DNA from: Alphaproteobacteria bacterium
GTDB taxonomy: Bacteria; Pseudomonadota; Alphaproteobacteria; Micropepsales; Micropepsaceae
Direction: 5' to 3'
Length of the DNA: 64,000 nt
Assembly (NCBI GenBank): GCA_028865545.1
Contig: JAGWJY010000007.1
Coordinates: 1 to 64,000 of the forward strand
Position numbers and translations under genes: made by a program
The notes under the pieces: model-generated
Seen by the model: the letters and a program-made list of their open reading frames with translations, nothing else
The model's database searches: none
Told to the model about the DNA's origin: nothing
In this document: positions 44,407-53,725 of the stretch, one piece after another
Position numbering within the stretch: position 1 is the first letter of the stretch
Layout of the letters: each line of letters opens with the position of its first letter

Positions 44407-44871
44407 ATGCGTCCATATCTCATCGCCCTTTTTTCCGTTGTTCTGCTCACCGCCTGTACGCCCGAAGAGCCGGCGGCGCGGACCTTGCCGACGGCCAAGG
44501 TGGTCATCGATACCCAGCAGGGGCCTGTCGCCTTCACCGTGGAGGTAGCTTCAGATCCGGCCTCGCAGGAACACGGCCTAATGTTCCGCAAGACGCTGGC
44601 GCCGAACGCCGGCATGCTGTTCGACTTCCACAAGGCGGGACCCGTCGTCTTCTGGATGAAAAACACGCCGCTTTCCCTTGATATGCTGTTCATAAAGGCG
44701 GACGGCACCATCTCCACAATCGCCGCCAATGCGGTTCCCTACAGCGAGGATCAGATACCCTCCAGCGAGCCGGTGCGCGCCGTTCTGGAGATCAATGGCG
44801 GCCGTGCCTATGCCCTTAATATCCAGCAAGGCGACAAGGTCCACGCCGCCATTTTCGGCAACGGACCGTAA
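44407..44871 (+). CDS. DUF192 lipoprotein
   Basis: A 154-residue protein with a lipoprotein signal (LFSVVLLTACTP, Cys at about residue 17) followed by a DUF192 domain. Typical segments are SQEHGLMFRKTL, MLFDFHKAGPVVFWMKNT and an ALEINGG-like VLEINGGRAYAL. Family function is unknown. It is likely co-transcribed with the cold-shock gene and ends about 90 bases before tRNA-Pro. Confidence 0.88.
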   Translation: MRPYLIALFSVVLLTACTPEEPAARTLPTAKVVIDTQQGPVAFTVEVASDPASQEHGLMFRKTLAPNAGMLFDFHKAGPVVFWMKNTPLSLDMLFIKADGTISTIAANAVPYSEDQIPSSEPVRAVLEINGGRAYALNIQQGDKVHAAIFGNGP

Positions 44872-44959
44872 GTGCTTAACGGGATTTCTAAATAGGGATG
44901 GGTTGAAGATACGCCTCGCTTTCGTGTACGGGCTTGCCCGAGGTTTGGAACGGTTTTGA

Positions 44960-45036
44960 CGGGGCGTGGCGCAGCCTGGTAGCGCATCTGCTTTGGGAGC
45001 AGAGGGTCGTGTGTTCGAATCACACCGCCCCGACCA
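44960..45036 (+). tRNA. tRNA-Pro (anticodon TGG)
   Basis: The acceptor stem CGGGGCG pairs with CGCCCCG; the anticodon stem TCTGC/GCAGA encloses TTTGGGA, anticodon TGG. The D-arm is GCGC-AGCCTGGTA-GCGC and the T-arm is GTGTG-TTCGAAT-CACAC. CCA is encoded at 45034-45036. Confidence 0.97.
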
Positions 45037-45063
45037 ACCTGTTCCGGTTTGAAGGAGAGAACA

Positions 45064-45369
45064 TTGCGCGCGCGCATTTATCAGCCGGCCAAGAACGCCA
45101 TGCAATCCGGCAAGGCCCGCACCAAGGCGTGGACGCTCGAATACGAGCCGGTCAGCCCACGCCGCATAGATCCCCTGATGGGCTGGACAAGTTCGAGCGA
45201 TATGCTGTCGCAGGTGCAGCTCGAATTCGACAGCAAGGAAGAGGCGGTCGCTTATGCCGAAAAGCACGGCATCGCCTTTGACCTGTTCGAGCCCCACAGA
45301 CCAACGCCCAAGCCAAAGGCCTATGCGGACAACTTCCGATACGACAGGAAGGTACCCTGGTCTCATTGA
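45064..45369 (+). CDS. NDUFS4-type NADH dehydrogenase accessory subunit (ETC complex I subunit)
   Basis: A 101-residue protein matching the alphaproteobacterial homologue of mitochondrial NDUFS4: ARIYQPAKNAMQSGKA at the N-terminus, WTLEYEP, DPLMGWTSSSDM and the end segment KAYADNFRYDRKVPWSH. It is a peripheral accessory subunit of complex I and supports an alphaproteobacterial host. A TTG at 45064 was chosen because AAGGAG lies seven bases upstream. It lies between two tRNA genes, as a stand-alone gene away from nuo. Confidence 0.93.
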   Translation: MRARIYQPAKNAMQSGKARTKAWTLEYEPVSPRRIDPLMGWTSSSDMLSQVQLEFDSKEEAVAYAEKHGIAFDLFEPHRPTPKPKAYADNFRYDRKVPWSH

Positions 45370-45436
45370 ACCGGACGTCAGAAACCGGGAGTAGTGCTAT
45401 TCTGACGGCCGAACTCTGTGTTTCGCGTTTTGCCGA

Positions 45437-45513
45437 GACCCCGTAGCTCAACCGGATAGAGCACTTGCCTTCTAAGCAAGGGGTTGCGTGTTCGAGTCAC
45501 GCCGGGGTCGCCA
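45437..45513 (+). tRNA. tRNA-Arg (anticodon TCT)
   Basis: The acceptor stem GACCCCG pairs with CGGGGTC; the anticodon stem CTTGC/GCAAG encloses CTTCTAA, anticodon TCT. The T-arm is GCGTG-TTCGAGT-CACGC, the discriminator is G and CCA is encoded at 45511-45513. Confidence 0.97.
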
Positions 45514-45625
45514 GTATTCGCCTGCACAGGCGGCTGGCCCAAACGCGGTACAATTGCAAGGTTGACGCCGGTAGCCGGTCCGGCTCAAAACCCCGACCCA
45601 CAAACACTGGTCTGGGGCGGTGTTC

Positions 45626-46930
45626 ATGAAGATCGTTGGCGGTACTTGGTCGAACTGGTCGGGCGGCGTTTCCTGCAAGCCGCGCGAGATCGTCGCGCCG
45701 AAAGATGAGGTCGAACTCGCGGTTGCGGTACGCAAGGCCGAAGGTCGCGTCCGCGTTCCGGGTTCGGGGCATTCGTTCACGCCGCTCAATGCGACCGATG
45801 GCACGCTGGTCGATCTTTCCGCCTTCAACGGCCTCAAGGGCTGCGACCCCGAACGCCAGCTGGCGACGGTTGCCGCCGCGACGCCGTTGTGGGGTATGGG
45901 TTCGCTTCTGCATCCTCTGGGATTTGCCCTCAAGAATATGGGCGACATAGACCGGCAGACGCTGGGCGGCGTAGTGGGGACGGGTACACACGGCACCGGC
46001 CGTACACTGGGCAGCTTCTCGGCCGATGTCGCCAGCTTTCGTCTGTTGCTGGCGAACGGCGAAATTATTCACTGCTCGCCCGAAGAGAACGCGGAGATCT
46101 ACGCCGCAGGTCGGACTTCCATGGGCATGCTGGGAGTCATGACTGAGATCGAAATGAACGTTCGTCCAGCCTATAAGCTGGTGGAGAAGCATTTCATCCA
46201 TCCGATCGATGAATTGTTCCGCCAGCTGAACGGCCTGGTCGAGGCCAACCGCCACTTCGAGTTCTTTTGGTTTCCCTACGCGGACGCGGCAGTGTGCAAG
46301 TCGCTCAACGAGACCGACGCCAATGCGCCGATGCGACACAGCGCGAAGACGCTGCAGGCGCGCGGCGAGCATAGGACTGCTGACGAATACGCTTTTGCCG
46401 CCATAAACGAGGTTCTGCCTTACATGCCGTTTATGCTCGGGCCTGTGCATCGACTCTTTTCCAGCTTGATGCCAGGCAAGGAGCGAGTACGCTGGAGCCA
46501 CGAGATATTTCCCAGCCCGCGCACCGTGCGCTTCAATGAAATGGAATATGCGGTGCCCTACGAGAATGGGCCGGATATCCTGCGCGAAATCGTCGAGATG
46601 ATCCGCAAGCGGCGGATAAATACGGGTTTTCCGATAGAATACCGCACGGTCGCCGCGGACGACGTCTGGCTCAGCCCATTCTATGGCCGCGAAAGCGCCA
46701 CGATTGCCGTCCATCAATACCACCGGGTCGATACGACGGAACTGTTCGAGGCGTGCGAGGCTATCTTCAAGCGTTATGGCGGCCGGCCGCATTGGGGCAA
46801 ACGCCATACGCGCTCGGCGGCGGAAGTTGCAGAACTTTATCCGAAGTGCGAGCCGTTCCGCGTGTTACGAAGGAAACTCGATCCCGAAGGAAAGTTCCTG
46901 AACGATCATCTGCGTGGCATATTCCAATAA
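45626..46930 (+). CDS. FAD-linked oxidase, D-arabinono-1,4-lactone oxidase family
   Basis: A 434-residue flavoprotein. The FAD-binding part has PGSGHSFTPLNATDG at about 45-60 and GTGTHGTGRTLG further on; the C-terminal ALO domain contains FNEMEYAVPYE and the family hallmark RPHWGKRH. These enzymes oxidise sugar lactones or alditols; the substrate here is unknown. The ATG at 45626 follows GGGGCGG by six bases; GTG at 45620 is also in frame. It stands alone after tRNA-Arg. Confidence 0.9.
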   Translation: MKIVGGTWSNWSGGVSCKPREIVAPKDEVELAVAVRKAEGRVRVPGSGHSFTPLNATDGTLVDLSAFNGLKGCDPERQLATVAAATPLWGMGSLLHPLGFALKNMGDIDRQTLGGVVGTGTHGTGRTLGSFSADVASFRLLLANGEIIHCSPEENAEIYAAGRTSMGMLGVMTEIEMNVRPAYKLVEKHFIHPIDELFRQLNGLVEANRHFEFFWFPYADAAVCKSLNETDANAPMRHSAKTLQARGEHRTADEYAFAAINEVLPYMPFMLGPVHRLFSSLMPGKERVRWSHEIFPSPRTVRFNEMEYAVPYENGPDILREIVEMIRKRRINTGFPIEYRTVAADDVWLSPFYGRESATIAVHQYHRVDTTELFEACEAIFKRYGGRPHWGKRHTRSAAEVAELYPKCEPFRVLRRKLDPEGKFLNDHLRGIFQ

Positions 46931-46954
46931 GGGCGTTCTTGGGGAGTGCTCATC

Positions 46955-47167
46955 ATGCGCAGGTCGCCAAAACACTATGTCATTAGCGCAATCATTTTCG
47001 GCACAATCGGTGTTCTGACGGCGGAGACCGGAACCTTGCTGGGCGGGCTTGTCGGCATCGGTGTCGGGCTGCTCGTCGTGCTGTTCTGGCATTCCTATCC
47101 GCGCGTCGGTTACGCCGAGAAGAAGATAGAGGCACCGCGTTGCACGGATCGCCGGTTTGGTTCGTAG
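46955..47167 (+). CDS. Small membrane protein
   Basis: A 70-residue protein with two hydrophobic helices (about 8-25 and 28-46, glycine-rich) and a basic C-terminal tail. GGGGAG lies about nine bases before the ATG at 46955. No family recognised. It follows the ALO-family gene by 24 bases and might be co-transcribed. Confidence 0.5.
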   Translation: MRRSPKHYVISAIIFGTIGVLTAETGTLLGGLVGIGVGLLVVLFWHSYPRVGYAEKKIEAPRCTDRRFGS

Positions 47168-47280
47168 GCTTCCGCAGCGTCTGGTTTTGCTGGCTGGGCG
47201 CCGGCCATTCTTGCCAAGGTGGCGGTGAAGCGTAGACAATTCCAGCGACTTAGCCGTCGTACGAGATCAAAGAGGAAACA

Positions 47281-47691
47281 ATGAATACCAAAGCGCTTCG
47301 TGTCGCAGCCTTTGTGTTTGCCTGTATGGTTTCGGCCGCACTGCCGGCGGGCGCGCAAACGCAGAGTTCGTCGTTCACGGTCTTCTTCGACTACAAGATG
47401 GTCAATCTGACCTTGGCGGCCGACGACGTCGCGAAAATGGCCGCAACAAGCGACGCCGCAAAAAGCGCGACGGAGGTCGACATCGTTGGCCATACCGACA
47501 CATCGGAAAGCCCGGCGATGAAGATCTCGGCACTCCGCGCGAAAAGCGTGGCGCGGGAATTACGCCGCTTCGGATTGTCCAAATCCGTCCACGTCGTCAT
47601 GAAAGGCGTTGGCGCCAAGGAACTCATGACGCCGACCGGGCCGCGCGTCCGCGAGCCGATGAATCGCTACGTGACGATCACGTTCCACTGA
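47281..47691 (+). CDS. Small exported OmpA-domain protein
   Basis: A 136-residue protein with a signal peptide (about 1-25, ending PAGAQ) and a single OmpA-like domain: FTVFFDYKMVNLT at the start, VDIVGHTDTSES, LRAKSVARELRRFG and a final NRYVTITFH. There is no barrel and no lipobox, so it is probably a free periplasmic peptidoglycan-binding protein. GAGG lies just upstream of the ATG at 47281. It converges with hisI. Confidence 0.8.
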   Translation: MNTKALRVAAFVFACMVSAALPAGAQTQSSSFTVFFDYKMVNLTLAADDVAKMAATSDAAKSATEVDIVGHTDTSESPAMKISALRAKSVARELRRFGLSKSVHVVMKGVGAKELMTPTGPRVREPMNRYVTITFH

Positions 47692-47697
47692 TATCGG

Positions 47698-48039
47698 TCA
47701 ACCAAGTTTTCGGAAGAAGCAACTCGGCGCGCCGGTGTGGCAGGCCGGCCCGAGCTGGTCGACTTTCAACAGCAGCGTATCGCCATCACAGTCGATCCAG
47801 GCTTCCACCAGCCGCTGCACGTTGCCCGAGCTCTCGCCCTTGCGCCACACTTCGGCGCGTGAGCGCGACCAGTAGGTGACATGCCCCGTGGACAACGTTT
47901 CTTCCAGTGTATGGCGGTTCATCCATGCCAGCATCAGCACTGCGCCGGTGGTGTGGCTCTGGGCGATGACGGGTACGAGCCCATCGCTGTTGAACTTCAC
48001 GGCGTGAAGAAAGGCATCGCGCGAGATGACATCGGTCAT
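47698..48039 (-). CDS. hisI: Phosphoribosyl-AMP cyclohydrolase
   Basis: A 113-residue zinc enzyme of histidine biosynthesis. The motifs are [35 protein letters not shown], the metal site [11 protein letters not shown] and the Cys motifs [10 protein letters not shown]. The HisE phosphohydrolase domain is not fused, as is usual in alphaproteobacteria. It begins with an ATG overlapping the upstream cystathionine lyase stop (ATGA). No other his gene is nearby. Confidence 0.96.
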   Translation of the reverse strand: MTDVISRDAFLHAVKFNSDGLVPVIAQSHTTGAVLMLAWMNRHTLEETLSTGHVTYWSRSRAEVWRKGESSGNVQRLVEAWIDCDGDTLLLKVDQLGPACHTGAPSCFFRKLG

Positions 48040-49196
48040 GACGATCTCAGTCTGGCAAGGCCGTCTTCCAGGTCGGCCAGCAGGTCGTCTGGGTCCTCAA
48101 GCCCCGCATGAACACGGATTACCGGACCAGCCGCGTTGAATTTGCAGGCCGTGCGTTCGAATTCGGACGGAATGATGAGGCTCTCATAGCCGCCCCATGA
48201 CCAGCCGATGCCGAAGTGGCGCATGCCGTCGATCATCGCGGTCACGGCCTTGTCGCTGAATGGTTTCAACACGACGCCAAACAGCCCGCAAGCGCCCAGG
48301 AAGTCGCGCTTCCAGAGGGCGTGACCGGGATCAGTCTCCAGGGCAGGGTAGAGTACGCGTGAAACTTCCGGCCGACCGCTCAACCACCGCGTCAGGCGTA
48401 GCGCCGTCTCCTGATGGCGCTTCAACCGCACCGGCAGCGTGCGCAATCCCCGCAGGGCAAGGAAACAATCGTCGCCGCCGACATAAAGTCCGAGCTCGCC
48501 CACGAAATCGGAAAGACGTTTGGCGTGCTTTTCGTTGGCGCTGATCGTTCCCATCATCACGTCGGAATGGCCGCAGATGTATTTCGTCGCCGCGTGAATG
48601 GACAGATCAACGCCGCGCTTCAGCGCCGGAAAGAAGATCGGCGTGCCCCAGGTATTGTCCATCAGCACGGAAGCATCTCGCGCATGCGCCGCCTCGGCGA
48701 TGGCCGGAACGTCTTGGATTTCAAAGGTCAACGAACCAGGGCTTTCGCAATACACCGCCCGTGTGTTGGCTTGAAATAAAGAGGTGATGTCCGCGCCGAT
48801 CGACGGGTCGTAATAGGTGGTTTCGACGCCGAAGCGCTTCAGAACCGTGTCACAGAAGTGCCGTGTCGGTCCGTAACAGCTGTCAACCATCAGCAGATGA
48901 TCGCCGGCGCGACAGACGGACATGATGGCGGTGGCGATGGCGTTCAGGCCGGAGGGCAGGCTGACGGTGCGCGCGGCGCCTTCCAGCGTGCTGATGGCGT
49001 CCTCGAAGCTGCGCGTGGTCGGCGTGCCGCGTCGGCCGTAGACGTAGGGCGCGTTCCCCGATTTCAGCGACGCGACATTTGGCAGCAGAATGGTCGAGGT
49101 GCGGTAGACCGGCGTGTTGACGGTGCCGAAATGCTCTTCGCTCATCCGTCCGACGGAAATCGCAATGGTTTCCGGTTTTTCACTGTCGCTGGTCAC
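48036..49196 (-). CDS. Cystathionine beta-lyase (Cys/Met metabolism PLP enzyme)
   Basis: A 386-residue PLP enzyme. The internal aldimine Lys lies in [32 protein letters not shown] and [12 protein letters not shown] are the N-terminal substrate/cofactor segments, and [13 protein letters not shown] contains the PLP-contact Asp. The overall pattern is closer to MetC than to MetB or MetY. The gene lies immediately upstream of hisI and overlaps it by four bases. Confidence 0.9.
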   Translation of the reverse strand: MTSDSEKPETIAISVGRMSEEHFGTVNTPVYRTSTILLPNVASLKSGNAPYVYGRRGTPTTRSFEDAISTLEGAARTVSLPSGLNAIATAIMSVCRAGDHLLMVDSCYGPTRHFCDTVLKRFGVETTYYDPSIGADITSLFQANTRAVYCESPGSLTFEIQDVPAIAEAAHARDASVLMDNTWGTPIFFPALKRGVDLSIHAATKYICGHSDVMMGTISANEKHAKRLSDFVGELGLYVGGDDCFLALRGLRTLPVRLKRHQETALRLTRWLSGRPEVSRVLYPALETDPGHALWKRDFLGACGLFGVVLKPFSDKAVTAMIDGMRHFGIGWSWGGYESLIIPSEFERTACKFNAAGPVIRVHAGLEDPDDLLADLEDGLARLRSS

Positions 49197-49280
49197 GTCT
49201 CTACCTTCATAGTTCCATCCCTCGCGTTATTGATCGCGTGGCAAGAAATGACAAGCACGCCGAGTGCAATGCCGGTCTGC

Positions 49281-50699
49281 TTATGGCTCGGCCAACGGGG
49301 CCATTACCGTCCCATTCGTTCGGGTTTCCAGGATTTTCCGGAGCGGGAAGTTGAACAGCCAGAACACCACGCCGGGAACGGCACTAACCGCCGCGCAGAG
49401 CAGGAAAAAGTGCTCGTTCGACATGCGGCTGAAATAAGAGCCGATATAGCCCTGCAACTGGTTGCCGGTGAAGCTGGTCATCAGCCAGACGCCCATCATC
49501 ATCGACATAATCTGCGGCGGCGCCACGCGCGCCGTCAGCGCCAATCCGATCGGCGAAAAATAGAGTTCGCCCATGGTGAGGACGGCGAAGAACAGCAAAA
49601 GCCAGAGCCAACTTACCTGTCCGTGCGGCCCGGTGAAGTGAACGGCCGCGATCATCACCAGATAGGAAGCTCCCAGCATGAAGTTGCCGAGCGCCATCTT
49701 GGTCAGCACGCTCGGCTCCTTGTTACGCTTCGCCTGCCATGCCCAGATGGTCACCACCAGCGGCGTGAAGAGCATGATGAAGCCGGGGTTGAAGGACTGG
49801 AACCAGGTGTAAGGGATTTCCCAATTGATAATGCCCGGAATGAGGCGACGATCGGTGAGATCCTGTGCAAAAATCGCGATGGTGTTGCCTTGCTGTTCAT
49901 ACGCCGCCCAGAACAGGCTGCCGGGAATGAATAACAGGAAGAGCGCAAGCGTTGCCTTCCAGTCTTGGAGCGTCATGGGTGTCTTTACTTCGGTCTTCTT
50001 CTTGATACGCCCGGCACGGTCGTGAGGCAGCGCGCGCAGCGCGATCAGATAGGAGATCGTGCCGATCACCATGCCGGCCCCGGCTGCGAAGTAGCCCCAA
50101 TGGTAGCCATAGGCTTCACCCAGGGAGCCGCAGATCAGCGGCGAAAAGAAAGCGCCCAGGTTGATGCCGACGTAGAAGATCGAAAAGGCGCGGTCGATGC
50201 GGCTGTCGCCCGGCTTATAGAGATTGCCGACCTGGGTGGAGATGTTCGGTTTGAAGAAGCCGTTGCCGATGATGAGTAGGAACAGGCCGAGGAAAAAGAG
50301 CTGCGGCGCCATCAGCGTGAACTCGCCAATGGACATGATGATAGCACCAACGACGACGCTGTGGCGCTGTCCCAACCACCGGTCGGCTATGAAGCCGCCG
50401 ATGATCGGCGTCAGATAAACAAAAGAGGTGTAGTTGCCGTAGATGATGGAAGAGAGCGGCTGGGGCGCCAGCGGTTGACCGCCGTTGTAGATCAGCTCGA
50501 AGAAATGCTTCAGGGCGTGATAGCCGATGACGGTTTCGGCGGTGGGCTGCAGCAGCAGATAGTTGGTCAGCGTGTAGATCAGGATGGCGCGCATCCCGTA
50601 GTAGGAAAAGCGCTCCCACATCTCGGTGGTGAACAGGTAGCTCAGCCCGATGGGGTGCCCGAATAAGGTTCGCTCTTTGGTCGCACCGTTCGCCGCCAT
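49281..50699 (-). CDS. POT-family proton-dependent oligopeptide transporter
   Basis: A 472-residue membrane protein with about 12-14 helices. The POT signature is present: EMWERFSYYGMRAIL (ExxERFxYYG) near the N-terminus, GGFIADRWLGQR in the first loop, and FFKPNISTQVGNLY with FYVGINLGAFFSPL. It imports di- and tripeptides with protons. It is preceded by a short GNAT gene in the same direction but with a gap of about 50 bases. Confidence 0.93.
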   Translation of the reverse strand: MAANGATKERTLFGHPIGLSYLFTTEMWERFSYYGMRAILIYTLTNYLLLQPTAETVIGYHALKHFFELIYNGGQPLAPQPLSSIIYGNYTSFVYLTPIIGGFIADRWLGQRHSVVVGAIIMSIGEFTLMAPQLFFLGLFLLIIGNGFFKPNISTQVGNLYKPGDSRIDRAFSIFYVGINLGAFFSPLICGSLGEAYGYHWGYFAAGAGMVIGTISYLIALRALPHDRAGRIKKKTEVKTPMTLQDWKATLALFLLFIPGSLFWAAYEQQGNTIAIFAQDLTDRRLIPGIINWEIPYTWFQSFNPGFIMLFTPLVVTIWAWQAKRNKEPSVLTKMALGNFMLGASYLVMIAAVHFTGPHGQVSWLWLLLFFAVLTMGELYFSPIGLALTARVAPPQIMSMMMGVWLMTSFTGNQLQGYIGSYFSRMSNEHFFLLCAAVSAVPGVVFWLFNFPLRKILETRTNGTVMAPLAEP

Positions 50700-50750
50700 G
50701 CTTGCTTCCCCGCTAGTTTCCCGGGGCGCAGTGTTGCTTGGAAAATCAGC

Positions 50751-51281
50751 TCAAGGCAACTCGACGCTGCGGTCTTCGCGGGAATAGGCCCTGAAACCCA
50801 TGCGCTGATAGAGGGCGAGGGCGCGGGGATGATCCAGCGTGCACGTGTTGACCAGAAGCGTCGTAATGGGCTTGGCCCATGCGTTCGCCACAGCATGGTA
50901 GAGAAAGAAATATCCGAGTCGTTTACCGACGAATTCCGGCATTAATCCGAAATAGGCGATCAATCCTGTGTGAGCATCGCGAAAGTCGAGCTCGGCCATG
51001 CCTGCCGGGCAGCCGTTCACATAAAGAACGTAAAGCTCAACCTGTGGATGACAGATGATCGCTGACAGACTCGCATCGTCCATCTTGACCCGGTCGACCC
51101 AATAGTAGTCGTGACCGATCGTCTCATAGAGATAACGGTAAAAGTGTACTGCCGGATTCTCAGCTCGGAGAATCGCAACCTTCCCTTTGGGCGACATCGG
51201 CGGAAAGGCCGGCGGTTTGGCCTTCATCTCCAGGAAGGTCACCGTCATCGGAATGTTTCTGCGCTGTCCGATCCCCGTCAT
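50751..51281 (-). CDS. GNAT-family N-acetyltransferase
   Basis: A 176-residue acetyltransferase. The acetyl-CoA-binding part is GLMPEFVGKRLGYFFL, followed by TLLVNTCTLDHPRALALYQRMGF, typical of GNAT. The N-terminal region contains HFYRYLYETIGHDYYWVDR, seen in a subgroup of unknown substrate. The ATG at 51281 lies five bases after the sseA stop; an ATG at 51248 is another possible start. It is the third gene of cysK-sseA-GNAT. Confidence 0.85.
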   Translation of the reverse strand: MTGIGQRRNIPMTVTFLEMKAKPPAFPPMSPKGKVAILRAENPAVHFYRYLYETIGHDYYWVDRVKMDDASLSAIICHPQVELYVLYVNGCPAGMAELDFRDAHTGLIAYFGLMPEFVGKRLGYFFLYHAVANAWAKPITTLLVNTCTLDHPRALALYQRMGFRAYSREDRSVELP

Positions 51282-51286
51282 CGTCG

Positions 51287-52132
51287 TCAACCCGTCTCTA
51301 CCGGCGCCTCGGCGCGTGCGCCCCATTCCGACCAGGACCCGTCATACAGGGCAACATTCGCCGCGCCTGCGATCTCGAGCGCCAGCATAACGGTAGCGGC
51401 GGTTACGCCGGAGCCGCAGCTGGTTATGATCGGCGCGGACAAATCGACGCGCCTTTCGGCGAACAGCGCCCGCAGGGCCTCCGCGGACTTCAAGGCGCCG
51501 TCCGCGCCGGTAAGCTCCGTATAGGGAACATTGAGGCTGCCCGGCATGTGCCCGCCGCGCACGCCGGGCCGTGGCTCGGGTTCTTGGCCGGTGAAACGCG
51601 GCCGGCCACGCGCATCGACCACCTGCGCCGCATGTGTCCGGACATTGCCCATCATCTGGCTGAAGTCGCGCAGGATCGCCTTGTCCGGCTTCACCGCGAA
51701 CGTCCGCGGCTGCTGCTGCGCAATGCCGTTCTCGACCGGCCGTCCCTCACGCCGCCATTTCGGCAAGCCGCCGTCGAGAACAAAGACATTGCGATGTCCC
51801 ATGGCGCGCAGCATCCACCAGGCGCGCGGGCTCGAATAGATGCCGGCGTCGTCATAGACCACAATCAGGTCGTCGCTGCCCAGTCCGAGCTTCTGCATCT
51901 GCGCGGCAAATTTCCCTGCCGGCGCCAGCATGTGCGGGTAGGGGCTCGTTTCGTCCGACAGATCGTCGATGTCGAAGAACGCCGCACCCGGAATGTGCGC
52001 CTCTTCATACTCGGCCTTCGCGTTGCGCCCGGCCTGCGGCAGGTACCACGAGGCGTCGGCAACGCGGACGTTCGGCTCGCGCAGTTTCTGGGCAAGCCAT
52101 TCCGTGGAGACCAGCGGGGAGGGTGTCGTCAT
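51287..52132 (-). CDS. sseA: 3-mercaptopyruvate / thiosulfate sulfurtransferase
   Basis: A 281-residue protein of two rhodanese domains. The first is non-catalytic; the second carries the active loop CGSGVTAA at about residues 238-245, the SseA-type loop that prefers 3-mercaptopyruvate. LVSTEWLAQKL at the N-terminus and DASWYLP are typical. The ATG overlaps the cysK stop by four bases, so the two sulfur genes are coupled. Confidence 0.93.
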   Translation of the reverse strand: MTTPSPLVSTEWLAQKLREPNVRVADASWYLPQAGRNAKAEYEEAHIPGAAFFDIDDLSDETSPYPHMLAPAGKFAAQMQKLGLGSDDLIVVYDDAGIYSSPRAWWMLRAMGHRNVFVLDGGLPKWRREGRPVENGIAQQQPRTFAVKPDKAILRDFSQMMGNVRTHAAQVVDARGRPRFTGQEPEPRPGVRGGHMPGSLNVPYTELTGADGALKSAEALRALFAERRVDLSAPIITSCGSGVTAATVMLALEIAGAANVALYDGSWSEWGARAEAPVETG

Positions 52133-53166
52133 TTCGCAAACGGGACGGCGATTGGAGGGCGTTTTCCGGCCAACCAGCGCGGCGTAGGCAACCCTTTGGA
52201 CTTCAAGAAATCCGGATTGAACAGCTTGCTCTGATAGCGCGTGCCGTAGTCACAAAGGATGGTGACGATGGTGTGCCCCGGCCCCATCTCCTTCGCCATG
52301 CGGATGGCGCCTGCTACATTCACGCCCGTCGAGCCCCCCATGCACAACCCCTCATGCTCCAGCAGATCGAAGACGATCGGCAGCATCTCCTCGTCCGCAA
52401 TCTCGTAGGCGTCGTCGATCGGCGCGCCTTCCAGGTTGGCGGTGACGCGATTCTGTCCGATTCCCTCAGTGATGGAAGAGCCATGTGACTTGAGTTCACC
52501 GGTCTTGACCCAGGAATAGACGGCCGCGCCCAGCGGATCGGCGGCGGCGATACGTACTTTCTGGTTGCGTTCCTTCAGCGCTATCGCCGTGCCGGCCAGC
52601 GTGCCGCCAGTGCCCACCGCGCAAATGAAGCCGTCGATCTGTCCGCCGGTCTGATGCCAAATCTCCGGCCCCGTGCTTTCGATATGCGCCTGCCGGTTCG
52701 CCAGGTTGTCAAACTGATTTGCCCACACCGCGCCGTTGGTTTCGGTCTGCGCCAGCTGTTCCGCCATGCGGCCGGAGATCTTCACGTAGTTGTTCGCGTC
52801 GCGATAAGGCGCCGCGGGCACTTCGATCAGCTCGGCGCCGAGCAGGCGCAACGCATCCTTTTTCTCTTGGCTCTGCGTTTCCGGAATGACGATCACCGTA
52901 CGGAAACCCATCGCATTGCCGACCACGGCCAGACCGATTCCGGTGTTGCCGGCCGTTCCTTCGACAATGACGCCGCCCGGTTTCAGCTTGCCGTGCGCAA
53001 CGGCGTCTTTGACGATGAACAGTGCGGCGCGATCCTTGACCGATTGACCGGGATTCATGAACTCGGCTTTGCCAAGGATTTCGCAACCCGTCTCTTCCGA
53101 CGCGCGTTTGAGCCGGATCAGCGGTGTGTTGCCGATCGCGGCCAGTGCGTCGTGCTTGATGTCCAT
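52129..53166 (-). CDS. Cysteine synthase A-type PLP enzyme
   Basis: A 345-residue O-acetylserine sulfhydrylase-family enzyme. IGNTPLIRL at the N-terminus and NPGQSVKDRAA, with the PLP lysine, identify it. EGTAGNTGIGLAVVG is the substrate-binding loop. Further C-terminal, AVGTGGTLAGTAIAL is the phosphate-binding segment. The ATG at 53166 gives the canonical start; the ORF extends upstream by 11 codons without a better site. Family members include CysK and cystathionine beta-synthase; the length slightly favours the longer CysK/CBS-like group. Confidence 0.9.
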   Translation of the reverse strand: MDIKHDALAAIGNTPLIRLKRASEETGCEILGKAEFMNPGQSVKDRAALFIVKDAVAHGKLKPGGVIVEGTAGNTGIGLAVVGNAMGFRTVIVIPETQSQEKKDALRLLGAELIEVPAAPYRDANNYVKISGRMAEQLAQTETNGAVWANQFDNLANRQAHIESTGPEIWHQTGGQIDGFICAVGTGGTLAGTAIALKERNQKVRIAAADPLGAAVYSWVKTGELKSHGSSITEGIGQNRVTANLEGAPIDDAYEIADEEMLPIVFDLLEHEGLCMGGSTGVNVAGAIRMAKEMGPGHTIVTILCDYGTRYQSKLFNPDFLKSKGLPTPRWLAGKRPPIAVPFAK

Positions 53167-53258
53167 GCGCCAAAAAATCCAGATAATACGGTCCTGCAAA
53201 GGTAATGGCCGCGTGGCCGGTCTTCAAGCGCCGGCGTGTCTCTTTTCCAATCGCGCTC

Positions 53259-53287
53259 TTGACTTGCCATATGGCTGAGCGTAGAAG
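53259..53287 (+). promoter_or_regulatory. Candidate sigma-70 promoter for an upstream ncRNA
   Basis: TTGACT (53259-53264), a 17-base spacer and TAGAAG (53282-53287). The -35 box is excellent and the -10 box moderate. It faces the Y-RNA/rsr locus and precedes a structured non-coding stretch that ends in a strong terminator. Confidence 0.5.
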
Positions 53288-53288
53288 C

Positions 53289-53488
53289 CGCCCCCTTCGC
53301 GGACGTGGGGTTCGCGAAAAACCGAGAGTCGAACGATGCAACGCGCATTGGAAAGCTTCGCGAGACTGTCGAATGGCCAGCGGCCAGTCGATGGCGCGCG
53401 CCCGGCTCTCGAGGGCGGTTCCGCATAACGCGGGCCGACATCCGTTTTTCGACGGACCCTCCCGAGCCGACGCTCCGGAGGGTTTTTT
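53289..53488 (+). ncRNA. Candidate structured small RNA of unknown family
   Basis: About 195 bases between a promoter-like sequence and a strong terminator, with no coding potential. Nested pairing is visible: CCGCCC (53288-53293) with GGGCGG (53413-53418), CGAGAG with CTCTCG inside it, and an inner hairpin GACTG...CAGTC holding TGGCC-AGC-GGCCA. A long rod with an unpaired middle is reminiscent of 6S RNA but no conserved 6S sequence was recognised. Signal-recognition-particle, RNase P and tmRNA hallmarks are absent. Exact ends are estimates. Confidence 0.5.
53457..53488 (+). terminator. Strong Rho-independent terminator
   Basis: CCCTCC (53457-53462) pairs with GGAGGG (53477-53482), with a partly paired 14-base loop, followed by six T residues and TATTTT. 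It ends the candidate small RNA. Confidence 0.8.
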
Positions 53489-53725
53489 ATTTTCCATCCC
53501 TCCGCGTCGCTCGCAAAAATCGCAGCCCGGCTTTTGCCGGGACGGAGACCCGGATCCCGACTTGCGACAGGCAAGCGAAGCGCGGGGCCCGCCGGAGGGA
53601 ACGGCGCGAGCATGCTCGCGGTCCACCGATGGCGGGGCGAACGTAAGGTTCGCTTCGGCGGCGTGCCATAGTCGAGAGCGCCGCGACGAAATTCGTTTTG
53701 CACTTTGCCGCCATGTGCGGCGTCT

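Noticed and set aside
53289-53488. 6S RNA, SRP RNA or tmRNA
   Set aside because: The rod-like pairing resembles 6S, but no conserved sequence block could be recognised; SRP and tmRNA hallmarks are absent. Reported only as an unassigned small RNA.
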